A stretch of DNA of 64,000 nt from Gammaproteobacteria bacterium (GTDB lineage Bacteria; Pseudomonadota; Gammaproteobacteria; Steroidobacterales; Foliamicaceae): assembly GCA_009844425.1 (NCBI GenBank), contig VYBN01000046.1, forward strand, positions 1 to 64,000, in the 5' to 3' direction. Position 1 is the stretch's first letter. Each line of letters begins with the position of its first letter. Below the pieces are notes generated by a model. The model worked only from the letters and a program-made list of their open reading frames with translations, made no database searches and was not told where the DNA came from. The translations under genes and the position numbers were made by a program. Below are positions 1 to 7,613 of the stretch, piece after piece.

Positions 1-2
1 AT

Positions 3-191
3 GGGTGGCAGCTTTCGAATGGAATCAGGGGCAGACTTCATCTGGAATACGCAGTAATACTCGAGCCCCTGGTGTCCGATTGGGAATGGCTGGATGAAAT
101 CGCCGGGAGGTTCTCAAGCGACTTCTTCGCTACCGGACGCGTTCAACCCGAACTCCCCGAGCAGCCGGAACTTGAAGGTGCCTTCGAGTGA
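3..191 (+). pseudogene. VapB-type antitoxin, 3' part, probably damaged
   Basis: This frame ends in TGA at 189-191, overlapping the ATG of the VapC gene. It carries the typical VapB C-terminal tail (VILEPL, then WEWLDEIAG, FSSDFFATGR and PELEGAFE). VapB binds DNA through an N-terminal AbrB fold and neutralises VapC through this tail. The expected AbrB core is not intact in this frame. A GGS plus acidic/aromatic piece of it appears in frame 1 (bases 1-54), which suggests a small deletion or frameshift, although the true start lies outside the window. Moderately sure of the family, less sure of the damage. Confidence 0.6.
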
Positions 192-604
192 TGCGCTATC
201 TGCTGGACACCAACGCCTGCATCGCACTCCTCAATAACTCTTCACCACCGCTTCTCGCAAGGCTGCGCCGCCATAAACCGGAGGAAGTCGGTCTGCCGGC
301 GCCGGTCGCGTACGAGCTCTACTACGGCGCCTACAAGAGCAGGCATGCGAATCGAAACCTGGAGTTATTGGATCGAATCGGTTTCGAAGTTGTTTCCTTT
401 GACGCATCCGACGCCCGAATGGCCGGCGCCATCCGAACTGAACTTGAAGCGGCGGGGCGCCCGATCGGCCCGTATGACCTGCTGATTGCGGGACAGGCCC
501 GAGCCCGCAAAATGGTGCTGGTAACGGCCAACAGCCGAGAATTCCAGCGCGTGAAGGGACTCGAGTGCGAAGACTGGTCGATTGCGCCCCAGCCCTTGGC
601 ATGA
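191..604 (+). CDS. vapC: VapC family PIN-domain ribonuclease toxin
   Basis: Toxin of a type II toxin-antitoxin pair, a Mg-dependent endoribonuclease that usually cuts tRNA or rRNA. At 137 aa it has the usual size. PIN acidic residues are visible: the N-terminal LLDTNACI (Asp), the YELYYGA Glu, the PYDLLIAGQAR Asp and a final VTANSREF segment. The ATG overlaps the stop of the upstream antitoxin remnant (TGATG), the normal coupling for vapBC. A GTG three bases earlier is possible but less likely. If the antitoxin is really broken, the toxin must be controlled otherwise or be weak. Confidence 0.92.
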   Translation: MRYLLDTNACIALLNNSSPPLLARLRRHKPEEVGLPAPVAYELYYGAYKSRHANRNLELLDRIGFEVVSFDASDARMAGAIRTELEAAGRPIGPYDLLIAGQARARKMVLVTANSREFQRVKGLECEDWSIAPQPLA

Positions 605-622
605 CGGCTCAGCGCAACTGAT

Positions 623-1666
623 TCATTCCAGGTCCCTGGCGACGCGCAGTCCGAGATTGAAATTGCGGAATTCGCCAAGCATTTCCTGGGCGCTCTCGGG
701 CAGGAATTCGAGTGCGCCGAAAAAGCGGACCGCGGAACGGCTGAGGTAGGCGGGGGCACTCAGGCTGCCACCTCTAACCACGCGGGTCGCGCAGGGACTC
801 GACAGCCACGGCGCGCCGTCGGCGGGCGCTCCCGTGAAGCTGTCGTGATAGCAGTCTTCCGTCCATTCCCAGACGTTCCCGTGCACGTCGTACAGCCCGA
901 ACGCGTTCGGCGCATAGGAACCGACCGGCGCGGTCTGCACGCCGTACCCGTCGTCGCAGCTCACGTACTGCCAGTTGGATCCTTGCGTACCCGGTTCGGC
1001 GGACACGTCCGGAACGTTCGCGTAGCCGCAGATCCCTTCCTCGCTGTCCCCGAACGAATAGCGCGTCGTGGTTCCGGCGCGGGCCATGTATTCCCACTCC
1101 GATTCGGAAAGGAACCGGTACGGCTTGCCGGTGGTGCGGCCCAGCCAGTCGATATAGGCCCTTGCGTCGTTCCAGGAGATACAGACCACCGGATGGTCGT
1201 CGGCTTGCGGAAAGTTCGGGTCCAGCCAGTTCTTGCCCTGAACGACACTTCCCCCGTCAACGCCGGCCCAGACCACGCAGGCGTCTCCCGAATCATGCCC
1301 GCTGTCATCGACGAATCTTGCGTACTGGCCCAGCGTGATTTCGAACCGCGACACGGCTATCGCCTTCGAAATGGTTACCTGCCTTTGCGGGCCTTCGTGC
1401 TGAAGCCTGCCGGCCTCGGAGTCGGGCGACCCCATCAGAAAGCTTCCCGGCGGAACCACGACCATCTCCGGACAGTCATCGCAGTCCCTCAAGACGGAAC
1501 CCGGTTCCGTAAGGCCGGTCTGCCCGGCACCCGCCACCGACGCCATTGTGATTGTCATCAATGGCAGAAGAAGAGTGGGAAACTGCAAGAATTTTCTTGG
1601 CGCGAGCAAGGCCGATCCCAGGGGGCTTGAGCGGGGTCCGCGACTTGCGGTTGGTCTTCCGGCCAC
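623..1666 (-). CDS. SUMF1/FGE-sulfatase-domain secreted protein
   Basis: Protein of the formylglycine-generating-enzyme-like (SUMF1, C-type-lectin-like) family. It starts a mature domain at DCDDCPEMVVVPPGSFLMGS, a hallmark opening. It also contains SEWEYMARAGTTTRYSFG, APVGSYAPNAFGLYDVHGNV, WEWTEDC and RVVRGGSL, then ends GLRVARDLE. A hydrophobic stretch (about residues 28-50, ending AGAG) reads as a signal peptide only if the GTG at 1664-1666 or a nearby start is used; an internal ATG at 1558 would clip it. Many relatives are not true sulfatase activators but periplasmic binding proteins, so the role is unknown. Two paralogues lie at 5232-6164 and 9145-9768. Confidence 0.85.
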   Translation of the reverse strand: MAGRPTASRGPRSSPLGSALLAPRKFLQFPTLLLPLMTITMASVAGAGQTGLTEPGSVLRDCDDCPEMVVVPPGSFLMGSPDSEAGRLQHEGPQRQVTISKAIAVSRFEITLGQYARFVDDSGHDSGDACVVWAGVDGGSVVQGKNWLDPNFPQADDHPVVCISWNDARAYIDWLGRTTGKPYRFLSESEWEYMARAGTTTRYSFGDSEEGICGYANVPDVSAEPGTQGSNWQYVSCDDGYGVQTAPVGSYAPNAFGLYDVHGNVWEWTEDCYHDSFTGAPADGAPWLSSPCATRVVRGGSLSAPAYLSRSAVRFFGALEFLPESAQEMLGEFRNFNLGLRVARDLE

Positions 1667-1780
1667 CTGCCGATCTTACTTGCCGACGAGGACCTGACAG
1701 CGAGGACTTGCTGCCGAGGACTTGCTGTGCTCAGCCGAAAGGCGCGGTGTTTCGGCACGAATCGAGCAAGAAAAGTAGTG

Positions 1781-1816
1781 TAAGAGATTGATTCTCTTAG
1801 TGATTCATGCTATAGT
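1781..1816 (+). promoter_or_regulatory. Promoter with palindromic operator over the -35 box
   Basis: TTGATT (1788-1793) and TATAGT (1811-1816) are spaced by 17 bases, a good sigma70-type promoter for the HNH gene starting at 1852. A perfect inverted repeat, TAAGAGA (1781-1787) and TCTCTTA (1793-1799) around 5 bases, covers the -35 box, so a dimeric repressor could bind there. The arrangement is seen directly; the operator role is inferred. Confidence 0.6.
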
Positions 1817-1851
1817 TCAGGCTCATCAACGGATTGACAAGGAGCCTCGAA

Positions 1852-3495
1852 ATGGACCTTCACCGCACTCCCTCCCACGCCCCTGTTCGCGACGCCGAGC
1901 CTCTTCCCGCGGGCGCTGTTTACCCTTCTCCGGACGCCGGTGTGCGGATGGCCGATCGGCAGCGCAAGGAAAAGGCGCTTGGCGCGCTCGAGACGCAGAT
2001 CATGGAACTGTGGGGGAACATCAACGCGGCCACGGCGCATTTCCTGGCTTTGGTGGCCGAGTTCGACCGCAGGGAGGGCTGGGCCCAGCACGGCATGGCC
2101 AGTTGCGCCCACTGGCTGAACTGGCAATGCGGCATCGGCCCAGGGGCGGCGAGAGAGAAGGTGCGCACGGCCCGGGCTTTGGAATCGCTGCCGAAGATCT
2201 CGGCGGCCTTTGGCGAAGGCCGACTGTCGTATTCGAAGGTACGCGCTCTTACGCGGGTGGCGACGGTAGAGACGGAAGAGACCTTTCTGCACATAGCCCT
2301 GAACGGAACGGCGGCGCATGTCGAGCGCACGGTGCGAGGTTTTCGGCGGGTCAAGCGTTATCTCGAGCGCGACGAGGCCGAGGCGATGCACGAGCGGCGC
2401 TACCTGTCCTGGCGTCAGGACGCCGACGGCAGCGTACGGATCGAGGCCCGTTTAACGCCCGAGGCGGGCGAAATGTTGCGCAAGGCGCTGGAAGCGGCCC
2501 ACGCGCAACTGGAAGAGCGGGGTGCAGACGCGGAGAGTGCCGGGGAAGCGGAGAGCGGCGCGCCCGTGGACACGGCAAAGGATGCCGGCACGGGCGAGCC
2601 GGAGGCGGAAGCAGCGCCCGCAGGCGTTCCCGCGGGAACGTACCGGGCGCGGCCCGCGCTGCCGCCGTGCTGGAATGCGGCGCCGGAAAACGTTCCCGCG
2701 GAAACGCCTTCTCGCAGCGTCGGTCAGTTGCGCGCGGACGCGCTGGAGCTCATCGTCCAGCGGTTTCTGGCCGGGGGCGGCTCACGTTCCACGGCAGGCG
2801 CACACCAAGTTGTGGTGCATATCGCTCACGATGCGCTGTGTGACGTGCCCGAGAGCAGCGGTGCGGAATTCGACAATGGCCGTCCCGTGGCGGTGGAGAC
2901 GGCAAGGCGGCTGGGTTGCGACGGCGCCTTGGTCGGCGTGGTGGAAGGCGCCAAGGGCGAACCGCTCGCGGTAGGCCGCCGGACGCGGGCCGTGCCGCCG
3001 GCGATCCGGCGCGCGCTGCGCGTTCGCGATGGGGGCTGCCGCTTTCCGGGCTGCGATCGTTCCCGCCATGTGCACGCCCATCACATCAAGCATTGGGCCG
3101 ATGGCGGAGAGACAAACCTGGACAACCTGGTGACCTTGTGTTCATTCCATCACCGGCTGGTGCATGAGGGGGGTTATGGCGTTCATGTAGACGAGGGCGA
3201 GATCCGGTTCACGCGTCCGGATGGTGGGGTGATCCCTGCAGCGGGCAAGGCGCGTGGGGGGCGTTTCCGCGGGAACGCCTGCGCGGAATCCGGAAGCACT
3301 TGCGCCAGGTCCGAAGACACTTGCGCCAAGCCCGGAAGCGCCTGCGCAACCCGCGGCGCCGAGCAGCTTGAAGCGTTCAATACGGCGCGCGGGAATACCA
3401 TCGACGCCCAAACCGCGCGTTCCCGATGGCGGGGCGAGCGTATGGACTACGACATCGCCATTGACGGGCTGTGCCGGAAGGCGGGATATACCTGA
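1852..3495 (+). CDS. DUF222/HNH endonuclease domain protein (13E12-repeat type)
   Basis: Protein of 547 aa with an N-terminal DUF222 region (about residues 30-330) and a C-terminal HNH nuclease domain: CRFPGCDRS, then HAHHIKHWADGG, NLDNLVTLCSFHH. This is a metal-dependent nuclease fold common in repeated, possibly selfish genes. The ATG at 1852 has AAGGAG seven bases upstream, so it is preferred to the in-frame TTG at 1834. The tail carries four cysteine-led heptad repeats (3280-3363). The gene holds three near-identical 16-bp palindromes (2625, 2691, 3262). Its target and function are unknown. Confidence 0.88.
   Translation: MDLHRTPSHAPVRDAEPLPAGAVYPSPDAGVRMADRQRKEKALGALETQIMELWGNINAATAHFLALVAEFDRREGWAQHGMASCAHWLNWQCGIGPGAAREKVRTARALESLPKISAAFGEGRLSYSKVRALTRVATVETEETFLHIALNGTAAHVERTVRGFRRVKRYLERDEAEAMHERRYLSWRQDADGSVRIEARLTPEAGEMLRKALEAAHAQLEERGADAESAGEAESGAPVDTAKDAGTGEPEAEAAPAGVPAGTYRARPALPPCWNAAPENVPAETPSRSVGQLRADALELIVQRFLAGGGSRSTAGAHQVVVHIAHDALCDVPESSGAEFDNGRPVAVETARRLGCDGALVGVVEGAKGEPLAVGRRTRAVPPAIRRALRVRDGGCRFPGCDRSRHVHAHHIKHWADGGETNLDNLVTLCSFHHRLVHEGGYGVHVDEGEIRFTRPDGGVIPAAGKARGGRFRGNACAESGSTCARSEDTCAKPGSACATRGAEQLEAFNTARGNTIDAQTARSRWRGERMDYDIAIDGLCRKAGYT
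3280..3363 (+). repeat. Four tandem 21-bp units encoding Cys-led heptads
   Basis: Units at 3280-3300, 3301-3321, 3322-3342 and 3343-3363 each begin TGCGC and encode CAESGST, CARSEDT, CAKPGSA and CATRGAE. They keep frame and lie after the HNH domain. The repeat number may vary by slippage. Confidence 0.75.
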
Positions 3496-3592
3496 CGTGG
3501 GAAATTAACACGCTCGGACACGGTTCGAATCGAACCGGTTCCAGCGAACAGAGTTTTCGTTTCGACCGCCGCTTCTAGTATTCTTGCGAGCC

Positions 3593-4621
3593 ATGAGTGA
3601 TTCTTTCGTCGGGGGCGGGCAGGAGCTCTCGCAATTGGCCGGCAGGCTGTCCAAGTATTGCCGCGCGAAATTGGGCCGCGCACTCTGGGAACTCTCGGTG
3701 TCCGGATTCCTGTTCCTGAGCTGCTGGCTGGGGGCGCTGGTCGGCGTCGCTTACGTGCATTGGCTGTTTGCGCTTCTGTCCATACCGTCGGGCGTCTTCC
3801 TGGTGCGGCTGTTCATGATCCAGCACGATTGCGGCCACGGCTCCTTCTTCAGAAAACGCAAGTGGAACAACCGGGTGGGGCGTGTCATCGGGGTCCTTTG
3901 CTGGACGCCGTATGCCTACTGGCGCCGGCTGCACGACGGCCATCACGCCACGTCGGGAAACCTGGACATGCGCGGTACGGGCGATATCGCCACGCTCACG
4001 GTCGGCGAATACCAGAGCCTGACCCCGTGGCGGCGGTTCCTGTATCGCGTCTACCGCCACCCGGCCGTGCTGTTCGGGCTCGGACCCACCTATGTGTTCG
4101 TCCTCAAGCACCGCATGCCGCTTGAACTGATCCGCGACCTCAAGGACGGCTGGATAAGCGTGATGAGCACCAATGCCGCCATTGCCGGCATCGCCATCGC
4201 GGCGTCGCTGGTCGTGGGTCCCATCACCTTCGTCATCGTCCACCTCGCGACGGTGTTGTTCGCCGGCACGATCGGGGTGTGGCTGTTCTACGTGCAGCAC
4301 CAGTTCCACGAAACGGAATGGGACAGCCAGGAAGAGTGGGATTTCCGCCGGCAGGCGCTGGAGGGCAGTTCGTTCTACGACCTGCCGGCGCCGCTTCGCT
4401 GGCTCACCGCCAACATCGGCATCCACCACGTTCATCATCTGAGAAGCCGCATTCCCAGCTACCGCCTCTACGAGTGCCTCAAGGACATTCCGGAACTGCG
4501 CAAGGTCAACCGCCTGACGATGTGGGAGAGCTTCAAGTGCGTGCCTCTGGCGCTATGGGATGACAGGCAGCGAAAGCTGGTCTCGTTCCGGAGCGCGCGG
4601 GCGATGGCGGCGACGCAATAG
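3593..4621 (+). CDS. Membrane fatty acid desaturase family protein
   Basis: Integral-membrane di-iron desaturase of 342 aa. The three histidine boxes are clear: HDCGHGSFF (about residue 78), HDGHH (about 115) and HHVHHL (about 280). There is also a QHQFHETEW motif before the last box. Hydrophobic segments flank the boxes (LFLSCWLGALVGVAYVHWLF, and AAIAGIAIAASLVVGPITF). The family introduces double bonds into acyl lipids using O2 and an electron donor. The closest subtype appears to be the omega-6/delta-12-like FADS group, but regiospecificity cannot be read from sequence. ATG 3593 is chosen over an upstream TTG. Confidence 0.88.
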   Translation: MSDSFVGGGQELSQLAGRLSKYCRAKLGRALWELSVSGFLFLSCWLGALVGVAYVHWLFALLSIPSGVFLVRLFMIQHDCGHGSFFRKRKWNNRVGRVIGVLCWTPYAYWRRLHDGHHATSGNLDMRGTGDIATLTVGEYQSLTPWRRFLYRVYRHPAVLFGLGPTYVFVLKHRMPLELIRDLKDGWISVMSTNAAIAGIAIAASLVVGPITFVIVHLATVLFAGTIGVWLFYVQHQFHETEWDSQEEWDFRRQALEGSSFYDLPAPLRWLTANIGIHHVHHLRSRIPSYRLYECLKDIPELRKVNRLTMWESFKCVPLALWDDRQRKLVSFRSARAMAATQ

Positions 4622-4651
4622 TAAAAACGGGCCCGAGCGGCGCCGCCGATT

Positions 4652-5215
4652 ATGAGAACCGTAATTTTCTGCACATTGGTCTTGTTGGCGGCCGCGTGTT
4701 CGCCCGACGCCGGGGAAAATCAGGAAGAAAACGTCGCCGAGCCCGCCGGCGAGGCGGTTTATGACGGCGTCCTTTTCAGGCGCGGCAATATCGTGGTTTC
4801 GGACCTGGAAAGGGCCTACACGATCTGGATCGATCTGTTCGGGATGGAGATCGATACCGAGAACATTCCGGACGCCGATTCACTGTCTTATGACCTCTTC
4901 AATGTCCCCAACACGGCGCCCACGCGGTTCGCGACGCTGAATGCAGGGTCCGAGCAGTCGCGCACGCTCGGGATCTACGAAGTGCCCGGCCTGTTGCCGG
5001 ACGAGCACGATCGCATCCGCCGGGGCGCCGTGGTCATCAACGCCAATGGCCGGCTGGACGCGATCCGCGCCGCCTTGCCCGGCCTGGGCCTGAGCATGCT
5101 GCGCGAGAAAAGGCTCGTGACCGTCGATCAGCAGGTTGGCATCGAAACGGGATTCCACGACTGGGACGGCAACCTCATCGTCCTCTATGAACTGGAGGGC
5201 GCGCAGAGCCCCTGA
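4652..5215 (+). CDS. VOC-superfamily lipoprotein
   Basis: A 187-aa protein with a lipoprotein signal (MRTVIFCTLVLLAAACSPDAG; lipobox LAAAC) followed by a vicinal-oxygen-chelate/glyoxalase-like domain. VSDLERAYTIWIDLFGMEI is the typical first beta-alpha unit and the C-terminus ends IETGFHDWDGNLIVLYEL. VOC proteins bind metals or small molecules. A periplasmic or outer-membrane anchored VOC protein is less usual. The substrate is unknown. It lies 30 bases downstream of the desaturase on the same strand and may be co-transcribed. Confidence 0.8.
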   Translation: MRTVIFCTLVLLAAACSPDAGENQEENVAEPAGEAVYDGVLFRRGNIVVSDLERAYTIWIDLFGMEIDTENIPDADSLSYDLFNVPNTAPTRFATLNAGSEQSRTLGIYEVPGLLPDEHDRIRRGAVVINANGRLDAIRAALPGLGLSMLREKRLVTVDQQVGIETGFHDWDGNLIVLYELEGAQSP

Positions 5216-5231
5216 ACGCTGATCCCGGCGG

Positions 5232-6164
5232 CTAGTCCTCCAGCGTCAGGGCGACGCGGAAGCCGATCAGCTGGCTGTGGTAGTAGTAGTGGTCGTTGGC
5301 TTGCGCCGCGGCGCGCACCCAGTCCGTGCCGGAAACCCATGCTCCGCCCCGCGGAACGCGGAAATCGCAGCGGCCTTCGTCTTCTTCCAGCCAGGCGCGG
5401 CCATCGGTCGGCACGCCCGTCATGTCGTCATGGGTGCAGTCTTCCGTCCACTCCCAGGCGTTTCCGAGCATGTCGTACAGGCCCCAGGGATTGGGCTTGA
5501 ACGAGCCGACCGGCGCGGTCCGTTCATAGCCGTCGTCGCAGGCGAAAACCGGCGCATAGTCGTAGAGCCGGCGAAACGTGTCGTCCGCCACGTTCGCGTA
5601 TTCGCAGGCGTCGCTGTTGGTCGTGCCCCAGAACCACGGCCCGCGGGTCCCGGCGCGCGTGGCGTACTCGAACTCCGTTGAAGACAGCATCCGGTACGGT
5701 TTGCCCGTCGATTCCGCAAGCCAGGCGATATAGGCGGCTGCATCTTCGACGCTCAGGCAAATCGCCGGATGATCTTCGCGCTGGACATACCCGGGCGTGT
5801 CCCAGTCGTGTTCGAGCACGTAGCCGATCACCCGGTCATGGGTCCAGGTATTGCACCCCACGCGAGGCTCCTGGTAAGTGGTCTCATAGCCCGTCGCTTC
5901 AACGAACGTGCGGAACTGCGCCCGCGTGGTCTCGTATTTCGAAACGGCCAGCTTGTAGCTGATGCTGACCTCGCGCGTGAAGCCTTCGTTTCCCTTGCGG
6001 TCCTGTTCCCAGGGCTCGGAGCCGAGCACCGCCGTCCCTGAAGGAATGACCATCATCTCAGGACAGTGGTCGCAGTCCTGAAACGCCTCGCCGACGTCCT
6101 GGGCGCCCGCCTGAGCTGCCAGGGAAAATGCCGCTATCGCAATAAATGCGCTTACAAATCGCAT
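5232..6164 (-). CDS. SUMF1/FGE-sulfatase-domain secreted protein
   Basis: A 310-aa paralogue of the 623-1666 gene. It starts MRFVSAFIAIAAFSLAAQAGAQ, a good Sec signal peptide. The mature part opens DCDHCPEMMVIPSGTAVLGS and carries YRMLSSTEFEYATRAGTRG, PVGSFKPNPWGLYDMLGN, WEWTEDC and RVPRGGAW. GGAGGT lies four bases before ATG 6164, fixing the start and ruling out the longer frame from 6188. Periplasmic; function unknown beyond the fold. It converges with the VOC lipoprotein gene. Confidence 0.88.
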   Translation of the reverse strand: MRFVSAFIAIAAFSLAAQAGAQDVGEAFQDCDHCPEMMVIPSGTAVLGSEPWEQDRKGNEGFTREVSISYKLAVSKYETTRAQFRTFVEATGYETTYQEPRVGCNTWTHDRVIGYVLEHDWDTPGYVQREDHPAICLSVEDAAAYIAWLAESTGKPYRMLSSTEFEYATRAGTRGPWFWGTTNSDACEYANVADDTFRRLYDYAPVFACDDGYERTAPVGSFKPNPWGLYDMLGNAWEWTEDCTHDDMTGVPTDGRAWLEEDEGRCDFRVPRGGAWVSGTDWVRAAAQANDHYYYHSQLIGFRVALTLED

Positions 6165-6207
6165 ATCTACCTCCGTTGAGCGATCCAACGGCTACCGGGA
6201 TTCACCC

Positions 6208-6315
6208 TTAGAAGAATGAGGTCACCAAACCCAAGACGACAATCACGAAGAAGATGGCGCCGAACAAGAGCGTGATGAATTCGAGGTCGAACAGGAGGTC
6301 GATCAGCTTCTTCAT
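6208..6315 (-). CDS. Putative 35-aa single-span membrane protein
   Basis: An ATG at 6313-6315 opens a short frame closing with TAA at 6208-6210. It encodes MKKLIDLLFDLEF, then a hydrophobic helix (ITLLFGAIFFVIVVLGLV), then TSFF. The basic start, acidic amphipathic lead and single uninterrupted membrane span look like a real small membrane protein. No strong ribosome-binding site is visible, and a chance frame cannot be excluded. It lies between the SUMF1 gene start and the divergent DUF2235 gene. Confidence 0.45.
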   Translation of the reverse strand: MKKLIDLLFDLEFITLLFGAIFFVIVVLGLVTSFF

Positions 6316-6436
6316 GATGGACGAATTATGTCACGAACCGCCCGGCTGCCAACGGTGCCAATAACAAGATGGCGAAGTTTTGTGAAGTTGCGTATGCTTG
6401 CGCGCTGTTTTGGGATGAAGCAGTGAGGTGGGGCAA

Positions 6437-7573
6437 ATGGAGAAGGGCGGCAAGCGGCTGGTGATCTGCTGCGATGGGACCTGGAATGAGCCGGACCAGG
6501 AAGTTCATGACAATCCGGCAGACGAGACAGAGCCGACCAACGTACTGAAGATCGTGCGGGGTCTGGCGCCGGTCGACTCCGAGCAGGTCCCGCAGGTGGT
6601 CTATTACGACACCGGCGTGGGCACGCAGGGCCTGGCCGACAAGTATGTCGGCGGCGGATTGGGCGGCGGGCTGTCGGAGAACATCCAGCAGGCCTATCGC
6701 TTCATCGCGAACAACTGGCGCGAGGGCGACGAGATCTTCCTGTTCGGGTTCAGCCGTGGCGCATATACCGTGCGTTCGCTGGCGGGATTCATCGGCGTTG
6801 TGGGGTTGCTGAGAAAGGAAAACCTGAGGCTGTTGCCGGAAGCGTACGAGCTCTACCGCCTGCCTCCGGACAAACGCGACGGCTCGATGGTCCAAGAGCG
6901 GCTGGAAAAAGCCGGCGAGCCATCACGGCGCCCGGTTCCGATCCGGTTCATCGGCGTGTGGGATACGGTCGGCGCGCTCGGCGCCCCAACGCCGATTCTC
7001 GGACGGCTGACGCGCAAAAAGGTGTCATTCCACAACACGCAACTGGGCGACAACGTGGAGAACGCCTACCACGCGCTGGCGGTCGACGAGCGCCGCCGGC
7101 CGTTTCAGCCGGATCTGTGGACCGGCGCTCCCGCCGAGGGTCAGACCATCGAGCAGGTCTGGTTCGCCGGCGTGCATTCCAATATCGGCGGCGGTTATCG
7201 CGACTGCGGGCTGGCGAACATCGCCCTGGAATGGCTTGCCGGCCGGGCCGGGAGCCACGGCCTGGATTTCAGCCACTCGATCGCCGGAATGCAGTGCGAG
7301 GCCGCGGACCGCTGCAGGCTGGAAGACTCGTTTTCGTGGAGCTACCAGGCGTTGCGCGCGCTTCGCGTGCGCCCCTATCAGCGCGAAATAGGCCCGAAGC
7401 AATGCGGCGACGTTCGCCCCGACGGCGCCATCGTGTCCGGCGAAAGCGCACACCCCAGCGCCGTCGAGGCCATCGGAAAACGCTTCGCCCGCAATCCCGG
7501 CAACGCACCCTACGCACCAAAGAACCTCATCAGCGCGCTCGAGGCCGGCCTGCCGGTCTGGCAGGCGACTTAG
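6437..7573 (+). CDS. DUF2235 alpha/beta hydrolase (Tle1-like)
   Basis: A 378-aa protein that opens with the DUF2235 signature (KRLVICCDGTWNEP) and has the nucleophile elbow GFSRGAYTVRSLAGFIG near residue 105. RFIGVWDTVGALGAP and WFAGVHSNIGGGY (Asp and His candidates) are also present. DUF2235 includes type VI secretion phospholipase effectors (Tle1) and uncharacterised cytosolic hydrolases. No VgrG, PAAR or immunity gene is adjacent, so the effector role is open. ATG 6437 is preceded by GAGG at a fitting distance; a GTG at 6428 is the alternative. Confidence 0.83.
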   Translation: MEKGGKRLVICCDGTWNEPDQEVHDNPADETEPTNVLKIVRGLAPVDSEQVPQVVYYDTGVGTQGLADKYVGGGLGGGLSENIQQAYRFIANNWREGDEIFLFGFSRGAYTVRSLAGFIGVVGLLRKENLRLLPEAYELYRLPPDKRDGSMVQERLEKAGEPSRRPVPIRFIGVWDTVGALGAPTPILGRLTRKKVSFHNTQLGDNVENAYHALAVDERRRPFQPDLWTGAPAEGQTIEQVWFAGVHSNIGGGYRDCGLANIALEWLAGRAGSHGLDFSHSIAGMQCEAADRCRLEDSFSWSYQALRALRVRPYQREIGPKQCGDVRPDGAIVSGESAHPSAVEAIGKRFARNPGNAPYAPKNLISALEAGLPVWQAT

Positions 7574-7613
7574 CGGTTTGCGTCGTTGCGGGTCGGCCTA
7601 TATGATCGGCGGC

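Noticed and set aside
1552-1791. Short plus-strand frame upstream of the HNH gene
   Set aside because: Overlaps the SUMF1 start region and has no recognisable protein features.
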